A DNA stretch of 64,000 nt from CAZOEL01 sp964578835 (GCA_964578835.1 CAZOEL010000018.1:1-64000); one strand, 5' to 3'. Counted from the first letter of the stretch, positions 44,734 through 54,484 are shown. Notes: generated by a model from the sequence alone, not told the origin. Made by a program: numbers and translations.

Positions 44734-45225
44734 TTATCCGGAGCTATTTCGGCCTTCCCCCTCAGCCTTGTACAAATCTCTCGTTCCCAAAACCATCTTT
44801 ATCGGCCAAAGCAAGAGAGGCTGCCAAAAGGTCTCCACTCTCAAGAGATCCCCTTCATAGAAGATCTCTGAGAGCGCTTTTTCAGGCGAATTCTGCCACC
44901 TCAGAATCGGAGGATGCGTGGATTTGAGCGACAAGGTGAGAGGCGTCTGAATGCTCCCGTCCTCTATTTCCCCCTTCCAGGTAAATCGATAGACTTCTTC
45001 AACCGCATTCCCCTCGGGAAATGAAAGATAGCATATTCGAAAATGGCTCCAGGGCATTATGAGATGCTCCGAAATCACTCGGTCCGCCGGCCACGCCTTG
45101 ATGCGAGCAAAAGGAAAGGGAAAGACGAGAACGAGCGCGAGCACGCCGGTAATCGCTTTGTCCCAGAACCTGGCTTTCTTTTCATAGATGCTTGCGTCTT
45201 CGATTTGGTGGCTCAATTTGTACAA
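44734..45225 (-). CDS. Hypothetical protein with one membrane helix
   Basis: The protein of about 163 residues has a short cytoplasmic helix (KLSHQIEDASIYEKKARF), one membrane segment near residues 25-45 (AITGVLALVLVFPFPFARI) and a beta-rich extracytoplasmic domain with FRICYLSFPEG and EVYRFTWKGEIE. I do not recognise the family, though some elements recall DUF1850. The start is placed at TTG 45225, 6 bases after GGAGGAG; an upstream TTG at 45240 overlaps that SD. It converges with the flippase-like gene. Confidence 0.55.
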   Translation of the reverse strand: MYKLSHQIEDASIYEKKARFWDKAITGVLALVLVFPFPFARIKAWPADRVISEHLIMPWSHFRICYLSFPEGNAVEEVYRFTWKGEIEDGSIQTPLTLSLKSTHPPILRWQNSPEKALSEIFYEGDLLRVETFWQPLLLWPIKMVLGTRDLYKAEGEGRNSSG

Positions 45226-45632
45226 CGCGCGCTCCTCCAAGGTTTGAAATAGTCAAGAAACATTTGTAGCTATGCGACGTCCCTCTTCGATGATACCCCA
45301 TCAAGTGAAAAAAATATCAACAGAATCTGCATTGGACAACAAAGAGCTTTGCTGGCGCTTTCCAATTTTGCTAAAAGTCATGTGTTTGCGCCGAATATTT
45401 ACCGGAAATAAGATTCTAAACAATATCATCCGATATGCAGAGCCTTATTTTCGCTGGAGTGATTGGTTAAAATAATCCAAAACGCCTTTGGATTCTTCCT
45501 TTGAAATTTGCTCATTTTGTTTGGCGCATCACTGATGCGCTTGGTAGGATGGAAGCTCTATCGTCAAGTTGTTGAACCCTCTATCTGATGCGGGAGAGAG
45601 CACATCATCGCATTCAATCTGGTGAGAACATA
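45226..45632. other. Intergenic region upstream of the CoA-transferase-GNAT gene
   Basis: No gene is seen. GCGCATC/GATGCGC around 45523-45539 makes a perfect 7-bp hairpin with a 3-base loop about 95 bases before the next start and may be regulatory. There is no U-run, so it does not look like an intrinsic terminator. Confidence 0.4.
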
Positions 45633-47507
45633 ATGGATCACATCGATTGGCTCCATAATTATTGCCCCGGCAGGGTTATCGCCACTCCGCAAGCTATCAA
45701 GCAGATCAAGAACGGAAGCCGCGTTTTCATCGGCTCCGGATGCGGGGAGCCTCAGCACCTTATCAGATCCATGGCGGCGGATATGGATCTTCGAGATATC
45801 CTCATCTATCAGATGCTTTCAATCACTCTCGCTGAATATATTGAAGACGATTCTTTTTTCGATCGTTTTTCAATGAAGCTTTTCTTCATCAGCAAACCGA
45901 TTCGCAAAGCTGCTTTTGAAGGAAAAATCGACTATATACCGGCCTATTTCTCTCAGATACCGCTTCTCTTTTCGAGTAAGCGCATAGGCCTGGATGTCGC
46001 CCTCATACAGGTAAGCCCACCCGACCAGCATGGATTCTGCAGCCTTGGCGCCTCCGTGGACATCACCCGGGCCGGCATGGAGAACGCCAAGCTCGTCATC
46101 GCACAGGTGAATTCGAAAATGCCCCGGACTTTGGGGGACAGCTTCGTTCATGTGGATTCAATAGACTATTTCGTTCTGCATGACGAGCCGCTGGCAACGC
46201 ATTTCCCGACTATTCCGGACGAGGAAACAGCTCGAAGAATCGGCCTTTACGTCGCACAGCTCGTCGAAGACGGGGCGACCCTCCAGATAGGTCTTGGCCA
46301 TCTGCCTTACGCCATTGTTCAGTATCTTGACTCCAAGGAGCATCTCGGGCTCCACACCCCACTCATAAGGGACTGTTTTCTGCCCCTTTTCAAGAATAAG
46401 GTGATCACGAACAAGAAGAAGACTCTTCTTCCCGGACGAGTCGTGACCTCGATGTGCGCAGGATCGGAAGAGCTCTATGACTACATCGACAACAATCCCA
46501 TGTTCTATTTCCGAAGCTCCGACTTCGTGAACAATCCGGCTGAAATCGCCCGGAACGACAATCTCATTTCCATTACGTCGGCGCTCGAGGTTGACCTTAC
46601 CGGTCAGATTTCCTCGGACTCTCTCGGGTACCGCTTCTACAGCGGCATAGGCGAGCAGGTTGATTTCCTGAGAGGCAGCGCCATGTCCAGGAACGGCTTT
46701 TCCATTATTCTTCTGCCTTCGACGGCGCAGAACGGAAAAGTCTCCCGCATTGTCTCCCACTTGAGCGAAGGCGCGGGCATTGCCGCCACCCGGGGCGACG
46801 TCAACTTCGTCGTTACGGAGTATGGCATTGCCGAGCTACAGGGAAAGAGCATCTATCAACGGGTCATGGAGCTTGCGCAGATCGCCCATCCGCGGTTTAG
46901 AGAAGAGCTGATTGATTTCGCCAAAGCGCGTCACTATATATTTGCAGACCAGTTGCCGCCGCATCAGGATGACCTGATCTTCCTGGAAGGCTACAAGAGC
47001 TCGGTCCAGCTGAAGGACGGGGGGGCTATCGAATTCAGACCTCTTTTGCCTTCGGATGAGCTTGCTTACAGGAATTTTTATTATTCGCTTCAGAATGAGA
47101 CAATCTATTCGAGGTTTTTTTACTATAAGGAGGTCTTCTCGCACCAGTCGGTGCAGGAGCATTGGGCAAGCGTCGATTACCGGAAGAACATGTCCATCAT
47201 AGGCATCAAGTCCAAGGGTGGGCAGAAAGAAATCGTGGCGATCGGCTCTTACGCTCTGTTCGACAAAGATACGGCGGAAGTCGCGCTCGTCATTCGCGAA
47301 GACTTGCAAGGCATGGGCCTCGGCTCTCATCTTCTCACTGTTCTGGAAAAGATTGCGAAGGAAAATCAATACAAGAAATTCATGGCAAGCGTCTTAAAAG
47401 AGAATTCTGCGATGATCAGCGCCTTCAAAAAGAAATACCCTCATGCAATAATCTCGGAGGGAGTAGAGGAAGATGTAACGATCCTCATGGACTTCGATGA
47501 GCCTTGA
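45633..47507 (+). CDS. CoA-transferase (acetyl-CoA hydrolase/transferase family) fused to a GNAT domain
   Basis: Residues 1 to about 440 match the acetyl-CoA hydrolase/transferase family (4-hydroxybutyrate CoA-transferase type): VFIGSGCGEPQHLI at the start, DQHGFCSLGASVDI, a LQIGLGHLPYAIVQYL segment, and GEQVDFLRGSAMSRNGFSII with TEYGIAELQGKS. Residues about 450-624 form a GNAT acetyltransferase: IEFRPLLPSDELAYRNF, EVALVIREDLQGMGLGSHLL with the acetyl-CoA loop. GGTGAG precedes ATG 45633. The acyl-CoA synthetase gene follows after 123 bases. The GNAT could acetylate lysines of nearby enzymes or use the acyl-CoA product; that is inference. Confidence 0.85.
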   Translation: MDHIDWLHNYCPGRVIATPQAIKQIKNGSRVFIGSGCGEPQHLIRSMAADMDLRDILIYQMLSITLAEYIEDDSFFDRFSMKLFFISKPIRKAAFEGKIDYIPAYFSQIPLLFSSKRIGLDVALIQVSPPDQHGFCSLGASVDITRAGMENAKLVIAQVNSKMPRTLGDSFVHVDSIDYFVLHDEPLATHFPTIPDEETARRIGLYVAQLVEDGATLQIGLGHLPYAIVQYLDSKEHLGLHTPLIRDCFLPLFKNKVITNKKKTLLPGRVVTSMCAGSEELYDYIDNNPMFYFRSSDFVNNPAEIARNDNLISITSALEVDLTGQISSDSLGYRFYSGIGEQVDFLRGSAMSRNGFSIILLPSTAQNGKVSRIVSHLSEGAGIAATRGDVNFVVTEYGIAELQGKSIYQRVMELAQIAHPRFREELIDFAKARHYIFADQLPPHQDDLIFLEGYKSSVQLKDGGAIEFRPLLPSDELAYRNFYYSLQNETIYSRFFYYKEVFSHQSVQEHWASVDYRKNMSIIGIKSKGGQKEIVAIGSYALFDKDTAEVALVIREDLQGMGLGSHLLTVLEKIAKENQYKKFMASVLKENSAMISAFKKKYPHAIISEGVEEDVTILMDFDEP

Positions 47508-47630
47508 GACGAAATCCAGCATTGAGGGGGCAGGGGCTAAGGCCGGGAGGGTCGGGCGCCTCTAGTTGGAAAGCTAATGATATCGTGGTTATGAATTTTA
47601 TAACCATCGACAGGGTAGGAGGAAAGTTCA

Positions 47631-49796
47631 ATGCACAGACTCGACGCCATTTTCGCACCCCGGTCGGTCGCCGTAATCGGGGCCTCCACCACACAGGGAA
47701 AAGTTGGACACGATATTTTCTTTAACATATTGAAGAGCGGGTACACGGGGGTGCTTTACCCCGTAAATCCAAACGCCCTCGCAGTTGCGAGCGTCAAAGC
47801 CTATCCCACGATAACCGACATTCCGGATGAAGTCGATCTCTCCATCATCATTCTCCCGCCTCGATTGTCGCTCAAAGCCGTTGAGGAGTCAGTCGCAAAG
47901 GGTGTGAAGGGCATTGTGATCGTTTCGGCCGGCTTTAAGGAAGTGGGACAAGAGGGCTTGGAAATTGAAAACCGAATCGTCGCCATCTGCAAAGAAGCCG
48001 AAGTGCGTCTTGTTGGGCCCAACTGCCTCGGTGTGATAAACCCGATGCCCTCCGTCAGGCTCAACGCCAGCTTCTCGAGCCGCATGCCGGCGCCCGGGAA
48101 GATATCGTTCATTTCTCAGAGCGGAGCGCTTTGCACGGCGGTTCTCGATTTTGCGGCCGATCGGGACTTCGGCTTTTCAAAATTCATCTCCATCGGCAAC
48201 AAGGCCGACGTCGATGAGCTCGATCTCCTCCAGTACCTTCACGAAGACCAGGATACGGAAGTCATTATGCTCTACCTGGAAGAGCTTCGCAGGGGAGCGG
48301 AGTTCATACAGATCGTCAAGGAAATTACTTCCGGGAGAAGAAGAACGCCGGTAATCGTGATAAAGTCGGGCAGAACGATCGCCGGGGCGCGCGCCGCGGC
48401 CTCCCACACGGGCGCGCTCGCGGGCTCCGAAGCGGTCTACGATTCCATTTTCGAACAATCCGGAATCATAAGAGCGGATTCCATCGACGAGCTCTTCGAC
48501 TTCGCCAGCGCCTTCGCCTATAAGACCGAATCGGCGCTTGGAAAGGTGAGAAGGAAGCTCCCCACCGGAAACCGCGTGGCTATTGTCACCAACGCGGGCG
48601 GCCCCGGCATAGTCGCTACCGACATGACCATATCCTCGGGACTCGAGCTCGCCACTTTCAGCGAGGAGACCATAGAAGCTCTGGCGGAGCATCTTCCCGC
48701 CACAGCCAACATCCACAATCCGGTCGACGTCATAGGAGACGCCAGCTACGACCGCTACGAGAGCGCCCTTGCGGCGGTCACGAGAGATGACGGAGTGGAC
48801 GGGACGCTGGTCATACTCACGCCTCAGTCGATGACGAACGCTCTCGGCACGGCCGAGGCCATCGTGCGCATAGCGAGAACCTCTCCCAAGCCCATTCTCT
48901 CCTGCTTCATGGGCATTGTCGACGTCTCGAAGGGTGTGGAATACCTCCAGGCCCATGGATACCCGGTTTTCAGGTTTCCCGAAAGCGCGGCGAAAGCTTT
49001 CGGAGCCATTTATAGATACTCCAAGTGGCTGGCTCGACCGATGCTCGATCAGTTCACGTTCGAGCACGATCGGGAGCGCGCGGAAAAAATCATCCAAAAA
49101 TCTCTCGCCGCCGGCAAGACCCGCCTCGGCGAAACAGTCGGGCTCGACATTCTCAAGTGCTACGGCTTCAAAGTGCTGCCCACGGAGCTGGCCCACAGTC
49201 CCGAGGAGGCGGCGAACATTGCGGAGCGCATCGGCTTTCCAGTCGTCATGAAGATCGTATCCGAGCAGATTCTCCACAAATCGGACGCGGGCGGGGTCAT
49301 GGTGAAGCTGCGAAGCAGGGAGGAAGCCGCGCGCGCTTTCACGACCATTATCGAGAGTGTGAAGAAGTTCGACCCCAAGGCCATAATTGACGGCGTTCTG
49401 GTTCAACAGATGGCTGCCCGGGGAGAGGAGCTGATACTCGGGATGAACCGCTACCCGGTATTCGGGCCGTTGGTCATGTTCGGCACGGGAGGCATATTCG
49501 TCGAAGTCTTTAAGGACGTCAAATTCGGGCTTGCTCCACTCGGCAGAAACGTGGCCATACGCATGATCCGCGGAATCAAGGGATACAGGCTTCTCACGGG
49601 ATTTCGCGGAAGACCGAGGACGGATATCGAAACTGTGGAAAAAGCCATCGTGAGCTTTTCGGATCTCGTGATCAACCATCCCGAGATTCAGGAAGTAGAC
49701 ATTAATCCTCTCATAGCGCACGAGGAAGGAAAAGGCGCCTCCGTAGCCGATTGTAGAATCATCCTGAAAAGCGCCGACAAAGCAAAAGAATCGTAG
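47631..49796 (+). CDS. ADP-forming acyl-CoA (acetate-CoA ligase type) synthetase, alpha-beta fusion
   Basis: The 721-residue protein joins an N-terminal CoA-binding Rossmann domain (IFAPRSVAVIGASTTQGKVG), a succinyl-CoA-ligase-like domain with the catalytic histidine region (GRTIAGARAAASHTGALAGS), and a C-terminal ATP-grasp domain (KIVSEQILHKSDAGGVMVKL, then EELILGMNRYPVFGPLVM). Such NDP-forming ligases make acyl-CoA or, in reverse, conserve energy as ATP from acyl-CoA, a useful step in syntrophs. GTAGGAGG precedes the start. It lies between two CoA-transferases. Confidence 0.93.
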   Translation: MHRLDAIFAPRSVAVIGASTTQGKVGHDIFFNILKSGYTGVLYPVNPNALAVASVKAYPTITDIPDEVDLSIIILPPRLSLKAVEESVAKGVKGIVIVSAGFKEVGQEGLEIENRIVAICKEAEVRLVGPNCLGVINPMPSVRLNASFSSRMPAPGKISFISQSGALCTAVLDFAADRDFGFSKFISIGNKADVDELDLLQYLHEDQDTEVIMLYLEELRRGAEFIQIVKEITSGRRRTPVIVIKSGRTIAGARAAASHTGALAGSEAVYDSIFEQSGIIRADSIDELFDFASAFAYKTESALGKVRRKLPTGNRVAIVTNAGGPGIVATDMTISSGLELATFSEETIEALAEHLPATANIHNPVDVIGDASYDRYESALAAVTRDDGVDGTLVILTPQSMTNALGTAEAIVRIARTSPKPILSCFMGIVDVSKGVEYLQAHGYPVFRFPESAAKAFGAIYRYSKWLARPMLDQFTFEHDRERAEKIIQKSLAAGKTRLGETVGLDILKCYGFKVLPTELAHSPEEAANIAERIGFPVVMKIVSEQILHKSDAGGVMVKLRSREEAARAFTTIIESVKKFDPKAIIDGVLVQQMAARGEELILGMNRYPVFGPLVMFGTGGIFVEVFKDVKFGLAPLGRNVAIRMIRGIKGYRLLTGFRGRPRTDIETVEKAIVSFSDLVINHPEIQEVDINPLIAHEEGKGASVADCRIILKSADKAKES

Positions 49797-49932
49797 CAGC
49801 GCCTCTGAAGCGCATTATCTGCGACTGCGGCCTCAAGTGATTACAATTAGATGAGTCAGGCAATCCAAGCATCGAGATAAACGAGGGAATAAGCCATTCA
49901 TCTATTTTAGCGCTTTGTTGGAGGAGAAATAA

Positions 49933-51447
49933 ATGCCAAAGTTGTCCGGATTCCCCCTTCTCACTGCAGAAGAGGCCGCCTCTCAGATTCCCGATGGCGC
50001 GATGGTCGCCTTCAGCGGCTTCACCAATGCCGGCGCGGTAAAAGCTATTCCACGGGCGATAGCAGCCCGAGCGCGCGAACTGCACGATAAGGGCGAGCCT
50101 TATAAGATCCGAGTTCTTACGGGCGCTTCGAGCGGCGCCAGCATTGACGGCGCCCTGGCCGAGGCGGACGCTATTTCCTGGCGCGCCCCGTACCAGAGCG
50201 GCCCCGTTCTACGAAAGCAGATAAACAATCAGGAAGTGGAATATGTGGACATGCATCTATCGCATGTCCCGCAGGCGGTGCTCTTCGGTTTTTTCGGAAA
50301 GTTGGACGTCGCGGTGGTCGAAGCCACTGAAGTCCTGCCGGATGGAAGAGTCTATCTTACAGCCTCCATCGGAGCGTCTCCTACATACCTCAAATATGCG
50401 GACCGCGTCATAATCGAGCTGAATCATTTCCATTCCGTGAGACTGCGCGAGATGTCGGACATTCTCGTTCTGCCTCCGCCGCCGCACAGAAGCCCCATCG
50501 CCATTCACGACCCTTTGACCAAAGTCGGCTCGCCTCACGCCATGGTCGATCCGAAAAGAATCATCGGAATTGTCGAAAACAACGAGTCGGACCATGTCCC
50601 TCTGTTTACCGCCGAGGATGAAGCCAGCCACAAAATTGCGGAGCATGTGGTGCGGTTTCTGATCGAAGAAAAGAGGGCTGGCCACATTCCCGAAGAATTT
50701 CTGCCTCTTCAGGCCGGAGTCGGCAATGTGGCGAACAGCGTCATGGCCGCCCTGGGCAGGAACCCCGACATTCCCAACTTTACGATGTACTCGGAAGTAT
50801 TTCAGGAGTCGCTTGTGGAGCTTATGGAACAAGGGCGGCTCACGGCCGTGAGCTCTTGCGCCCTCACCATTACGACGCCATCTCTCAAGCGCATCTATGA
50901 CAACATGGATTTCTTTGCTCCCAAGATCGTGCTGCGCCCCCAGGAGCTTTCGAATCACCCCGGAGTCGTGCGCCGACTCGGCGTCATTGCGCTCAACACC
51001 GCTCTGGAAGTTGATATTTACGGAAACGTCAATTCGTCCCATGTTTTCGGAACGGATATCATGAACGGAGTGGGAGGCAGCGGAGAATTCACTCGCAACA
51101 GTTATCTCTCGGTCTTCATGTGTCCTTCCATCGCGAAGGGAGGCCGGATATCAGCCATCGTTCCCATGTGCCCCCATATCGACAACAACGAGCACTCGGT
51201 CCAGATAGTCGTAACGGAGCAGGGACTCGCCGATTTGCGTGGACTCGGGCCCATGCAGCGTGCGAAAGCAATCATCGAAAACTGCGCCCACCCCGCCTAT
51301 CGGGATTATCTCTATCGCTACATCGAGAATTCAAGGCTCGGGCATATTCGTCATAACCTTGCGAATTGTTTCGAACTGCATCGAAACCTCATCGAGTCGG
51401 GCGCCATGCTGCCCGATCTTGATCTATCGGCTATAGGCAACGTTTAA
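49933..51447 (+). CDS. Succinyl-CoA:acetate-type CoA-transferase
   Basis: The 504-residue protein belongs to the acetyl-CoA hydrolase/transferase family: GFTNAGAVKAIPRAIA near the start, DGRVYLTASIGASPTYL, the substrate segment FTMYSEVFQESLVELME with the likely catalytic Glu, and NGVGGSGEFTRNSYLS with IVPMCPHID and TEQGLADLRGLGP near the end. The latter motifs match the AarC/Cat1 branch, which swaps CoA between acetate and succinate. TTGGAGGAG precedes the ATG. With the ligase upstream it fits conversion of propionyl- or acetyl-CoA intermediates. Confidence 0.88.
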   Translation: MPKLSGFPLLTAEEAASQIPDGAMVAFSGFTNAGAVKAIPRAIAARARELHDKGEPYKIRVLTGASSGASIDGALAEADAISWRAPYQSGPVLRKQINNQEVEYVDMHLSHVPQAVLFGFFGKLDVAVVEATEVLPDGRVYLTASIGASPTYLKYADRVIIELNHFHSVRLREMSDILVLPPPPHRSPIAIHDPLTKVGSPHAMVDPKRIIGIVENNESDHVPLFTAEDEASHKIAEHVVRFLIEEKRAGHIPEEFLPLQAGVGNVANSVMAALGRNPDIPNFTMYSEVFQESLVELMEQGRLTAVSSCALTITTPSLKRIYDNMDFFAPKIVLRPQELSNHPGVVRRLGVIALNTALEVDIYGNVNSSHVFGTDIMNGVGGSGEFTRNSYLSVFMCPSIAKGGRISAIVPMCPHIDNNEHSVQIVVTEQGLADLRGLGPMQRAKAIIENCAHPAYRDYLYRYIENSRLGHIRHNLANCFELHRNLIESGAMLPDLDLSAIGNV

Positions 51448-51484
51448 TATTGAAATCCAAAACAACAGGACCGACATCAATTCA

Positions 51485-52456
51485 ATGGACAATTACGCGC
51501 TATCTTCTCTCAACGGGTTTGCTGCGCAAGGCATCGACAGGGCGACAGCCAGAAGAAAAGACGAAAGATGGATTGCAGACCGACTGAAAGATCCAACCAC
51601 TCGATTCCTGCCTCTCTGGAATTTGAAGAACCTGGTTACGGACGCTTCGGAGCTTCATCCGGTCCTATTTTCGATAAGCGAGATTGAAGATTTTTTATCG
51701 ACTGCGGATTCAATCACCTTCCTGGGAGAAGATGAGGAGCATGCATACTTCTCCTTTGCTCTTCCGCTTGGCGGCCCCACGCCTGAGGCAGTGTTCGAGC
51801 GATACGGCAAATTTGAAGATTTGAGAAAAGTAGCGGGTCTGTTGAAGAGCGGGGATGCGGGGCTTCTCGCTCACGCCAGAGGAATGGCTCACTGGCATGT
51901 CCGCCACAGGTTCTGCGGCGATTGCGGAAGTCCCACCAAGAGCATCGAAGCGGGTTATCAGCGCATCTGCACAAATAAAGAATGCGGGCAGCTTCACTTT
52001 CCACGCACCGACCCCGCCATAATAGTGATGGTGACTCGTGGCGAGAAGTGCCTTCTCGGTCGTCAGCCGATATGGCCGAAGGGGATGTATTCAACCATCG
52101 CAGGCTTTGTCGAACCGGGCGAATCCCTTGAAGAAGCCGTAGCCCGCGAAGTTCTCGAGGAAACCGGAATTGAAGCGGCCTCCATATCCTATCGATCGTC
52201 GCAGCCGTGGCCGTTTCCAAGCTCTCTGATGCTCGGGTTCAACGCCAAAACGGAAACGGAAGAAATTCGGCTCGATGACAAGGAGTTAGAGGACGCCAGG
52301 TGGTTTAGCAGGGAAGAGATTCAAAAGACCATCCTGGAAAAAAGCCTGAAGCTTCCGCCTTCGATCTCCATCGCTTACCGTTTGATTGAAGACTGGTTTG
52401 ACTCGGTTCGGCCCTGGCGGTTGAAGGAAGTATTGAGCAACGCGCGCAACGCTTGA
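51485..52456 (+). CDS. nudC: NAD(+) diphosphatase, Nudix family (NudC)
   Basis: NudC hydrolyses NADH/NAD and removes NAD caps from RNA. The 323-residue protein has an N-terminal domain, the zinc ribbon CGDCGSP ... CTNKECG, the Nudix box GFVEPGESLEEAVAREVLEE and the NudC-specific SQPWPFPSSLM. All catalytic Glu residues are present. It starts 37 bases after the CoA-transferase. A palindromic repeat element follows. Confidence 0.94.
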   Translation: MDNYALSSLNGFAAQGIDRATARRKDERWIADRLKDPTTRFLPLWNLKNLVTDASELHPVLFSISEIEDFLSTADSITFLGEDEEHAYFSFALPLGGPTPEAVFERYGKFEDLRKVAGLLKSGDAGLLAHARGMAHWHVRHRFCGDCGSPTKSIEAGYQRICTNKECGQLHFPRTDPAIIVMVTRGEKCLLGRQPIWPKGMYSTIAGFVEPGESLEEAVAREVLEETGIEAASISYRSSQPWPFPSSLMLGFNAKTETEEIRLDDKELEDARWFSREEIQKTILEKSLKLPPSISIAYRLIEDWFDSVRPWRLKEVLSNARNA

Positions 52457-52608
52457 GAAACTGTCTGATAAAAGGGTTATTGTCTCTTTGCCTACACCTA
52501 TTTCGTCGTTCCGGCATGTTTCTAGCCGGAATCCAAGTTTTGCGCTGAGCTGGATTCCGGCTTAAAGACTGCCGGAATGACGGGAAAGGGAATTTTTTGA
52601 CAGTTTCT
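52456..52608. repeat. Nested palindromic repeat element, copy A
   Basis: The outer arms AGAAACTGTC (52456-52465) and GACAGTTTCT (52599-52608) are perfect 10-bp inverted repeats. Inside lies a second palindrome of about 80 bases with half-sites GTTCCGGCATGTTTCTAGCC and GGATTCCGGCTTAAAGACTG, ending GCCGGAATGACGG. The same core occurs at 54343-54420 inside different outer arms. The element begins within the last bases of nudC and fills the nudC-SEC-C gap. It looks like a REP/MITE-type extragenic element. Confidence 0.82.
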
Positions 52609-52659
52609 GAAGCGCGCGACGCACGTTGAAGAACTGCGCTCCAGGCGCTTCGCCCTCCG

Positions 52660-53967
52660 TCATTTTCCCGAAGATGCGGCAATGTCCTTTATGGCCCCTG
52701 CAATTTTGCTCAGGGCGCCGAGGCGCTCCTTGGCTTTCTCGAGATAGGGCAGCGCCTCCGGGTTCTTCAGCTTCCCCAGAGCCTGCGCTGTCCAGTTGAC
52801 GATGTACGGGCTTTCATGATCCGTAAGCCTTGTCAAAATAGCAAAGCTCTCGGGGGTCTCGATATTTCCTAATACGGATATGAGCCCGACCTTCAAATCA
52901 TCAAAGGCCGCGTCTTTTTGCAGTATCTCGTCAATGACGCCCACTGCGCGCCCACCGAAGCTCTCAAGGCTCACCAGGCATTTCTGCGCAAAGAAAGGAA
53001 GGCGAAACATGGAAAGCTCGGCAAGCAGCCTCACGCTTTCATCCGTTCCATAAGCGCGAAGAAGATCCGGAACAAAAAGGCTCGCCCACGAAAAACTGTA
53101 GGTCAGGGGCAGCAGATAGGGAATAGCGGCCGGACCTTCCGCCTCGATGCCGGAAAGCACGGGCTCGAGCGCCTGTCGGCGGACTTCATAGCCATCCGCA
53201 TCCTTGTCCGAAAAACGCTTCAAGTCATTTGCCGCCTTTAGCTTCTCGACTTCCTTTGCAATAGGAGAGCCCTTCAGGACAGGATACATCTCGCTGTAAG
53301 CCCGGGCCTGTTTGGATATCCAAAATTTGTCGAGCCAGGTGGAAGGAGAATAAAAGTGCACAACGTTCTTGCGGTCCACTCCCTCCCGCTTGTGAAAACC
53401 GTTCTCCTGATAGAATTCCTTCTCTTCCTTGGATACCTGCCAGCGGCGGCGGCAGGTAAAAAAGGCGTTCTGATAGTCGCCCATGGCGAGCATGGCGCTT
53501 ACAGCGATATCGTGAAGCCGGTCATCTTCTGGAAAAGTCTCGAGCAACCGTTTGGCCAGACGATCCGCTTTGACGAAATCCTGAGAGAATAGGAAGTCGA
53601 AGCCTTTCCTGACCTCCTTTTCGAGAGTCTCACTCGCTCTCGACCGCTCTTCCATCTGTTGCAGATAGTGAGCAGGAACATTCTTTCTGGCTTCTTCATG
53701 CCTTGGAAGACAACACTTCTTATATTTTTTGCCAGACCCGCAAGGGCAAGGCTCATTGCGTCCCGTCTTCCGCACGATCAGATCATCGGCCTGGGCCGCT
53801 TGTTTTATAGAGCCCTGGTAGGCGGCCACCCGTTTATCCAGTTCCTCGCGGGAAATGCCGTATCGGGCGCAAATAGCTTCAGGATCGCCGCCCTTAAGGA
53901 ATTCGACGACAGGTTGCATAGGGTTTACGGGGGAGGAGATTCCTCCCGAGGGTTGAGAGCTTTCCAT
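52660..53967 (-). CDS. SEC-C metal-binding and HEAT-repeat protein
   Basis: The 435-residue protein has a short N-terminal helix-turn-helix-like segment (AICARYGISREELDKRVAAY), the zinc-binding SEC-C motif NEPCPCGSGKKYKKCC near residues 70-90, then a helical region (TPR-like, LLETFPEDDRLHDIAVSAML) and C-terminal HEAT-type repeats with VNWTAQALGKLKNPEALPYL. The SEC-C motif is also found at the SecA C-terminus and in other proteins that bind partner proteins. AAAGGAAA precedes the ATG. Its role is unknown. Confidence 0.75.
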   Translation of the reverse strand: MESSQPSGGISSPVNPMQPVVEFLKGGDPEAICARYGISREELDKRVAAYQGSIKQAAQADDLIVRKTGRNEPCPCGSGKKYKKCCLPRHEEARKNVPAHYLQQMEERSRASETLEKEVRKGFDFLFSQDFVKADRLAKRLLETFPEDDRLHDIAVSAMLAMGDYQNAFFTCRRRWQVSKEEKEFYQENGFHKREGVDRKNVVHFYSPSTWLDKFWISKQARAYSEMYPVLKGSPIAKEVEKLKAANDLKRFSDKDADGYEVRRQALEPVLSGIEAEGPAAIPYLLPLTYSFSWASLFVPDLLRAYGTDESVRLLAELSMFRLPFFAQKCLVSLESFGGRAVGVIDEILQKDAAFDDLKVGLISVLGNIETPESFAILTRLTDHESPYIVNWTAQALGKLKNPEALPYLEKAKERLGALSKIAGAIKDIAASSGK

Positions 53968-54484
53968 ACAGTTTCCTTTCCAGATGATTTAGCGAGAGAA
54001 TGCAAGCTGTGAAATCCTCTCGCATAGCAGCGCATAAAACATTAGATTATTATCAACTTTCCATTCTCATGTCAAAATTATCGACTAGAGAAGTGGAAAA
54101 ATGGAAGATTCTATTTTACGTTTTGGCTTTCTGACGAACGGGTTTAGGATTATTATTCATTCGGAGCCTCACAGCGCTTCTTGCGAAAACGGGTCCAGGC
54201 GATGGAAAGACAGGGCGTCTCCGTCGCAAAGGTGAGGGGAGTTTCCGAAGCTTTTGAAGCTCCAGAAACAAATGGTCAAGATGATGGAAGAAACGTGTAA
54301 GGCGACTCACAACAAATAACCTACCAGGAAGAGGGATTTTGTCATACCGGCATGTCTTTAGCCGGTATCCAACCCAGCGTAAGACCTGGATTCCGGCTTG
54401 AAGACTGCCGGAATGACGGTGGGTGTTTCTGAACCACTTTGGCAGGTTATTTGTTGTGAGCGGCCTAATAGAAAGGTGATGGAT
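53968..54484. other. Intergenic region with the second palindromic repeat
   Basis: No gene is supported. The right half is taken by the nested repeat at 54306-54460, which ends 24 bases before the regulator start. The left half holds an AT-rich stretch likely to contain the promoter of the SEC-C gene. Confidence 0.4.
54306..54460. repeat. Nested palindromic repeat element, copy B
   Basis: The outer arms CTCACAACAAATAACCT (54306-54322) and AGGTTATTTGTTGTGAG (54444-54460) are perfect 17-bp inverted repeats, with CCA/TGG pairing continuing inside after one mismatch. The core (54343-54420) repeats the copy A palindrome: GTCATACCGGCATG, TAGCCGGTATCC and GGATTCCGGCTTGAAGACTG, ending GCCGGAATGACGG. 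The right arm ends 24 bases before the DtxR-type gene, so it could influence that gene's transcript. Confidence 0.85.

Noticed and set aside
54116..54310. 64-codon minus frame upstream of the DtxR-type gene
   Set aside because: Arg-rich, no SD, and overlapping the start of palindromic repeat B.
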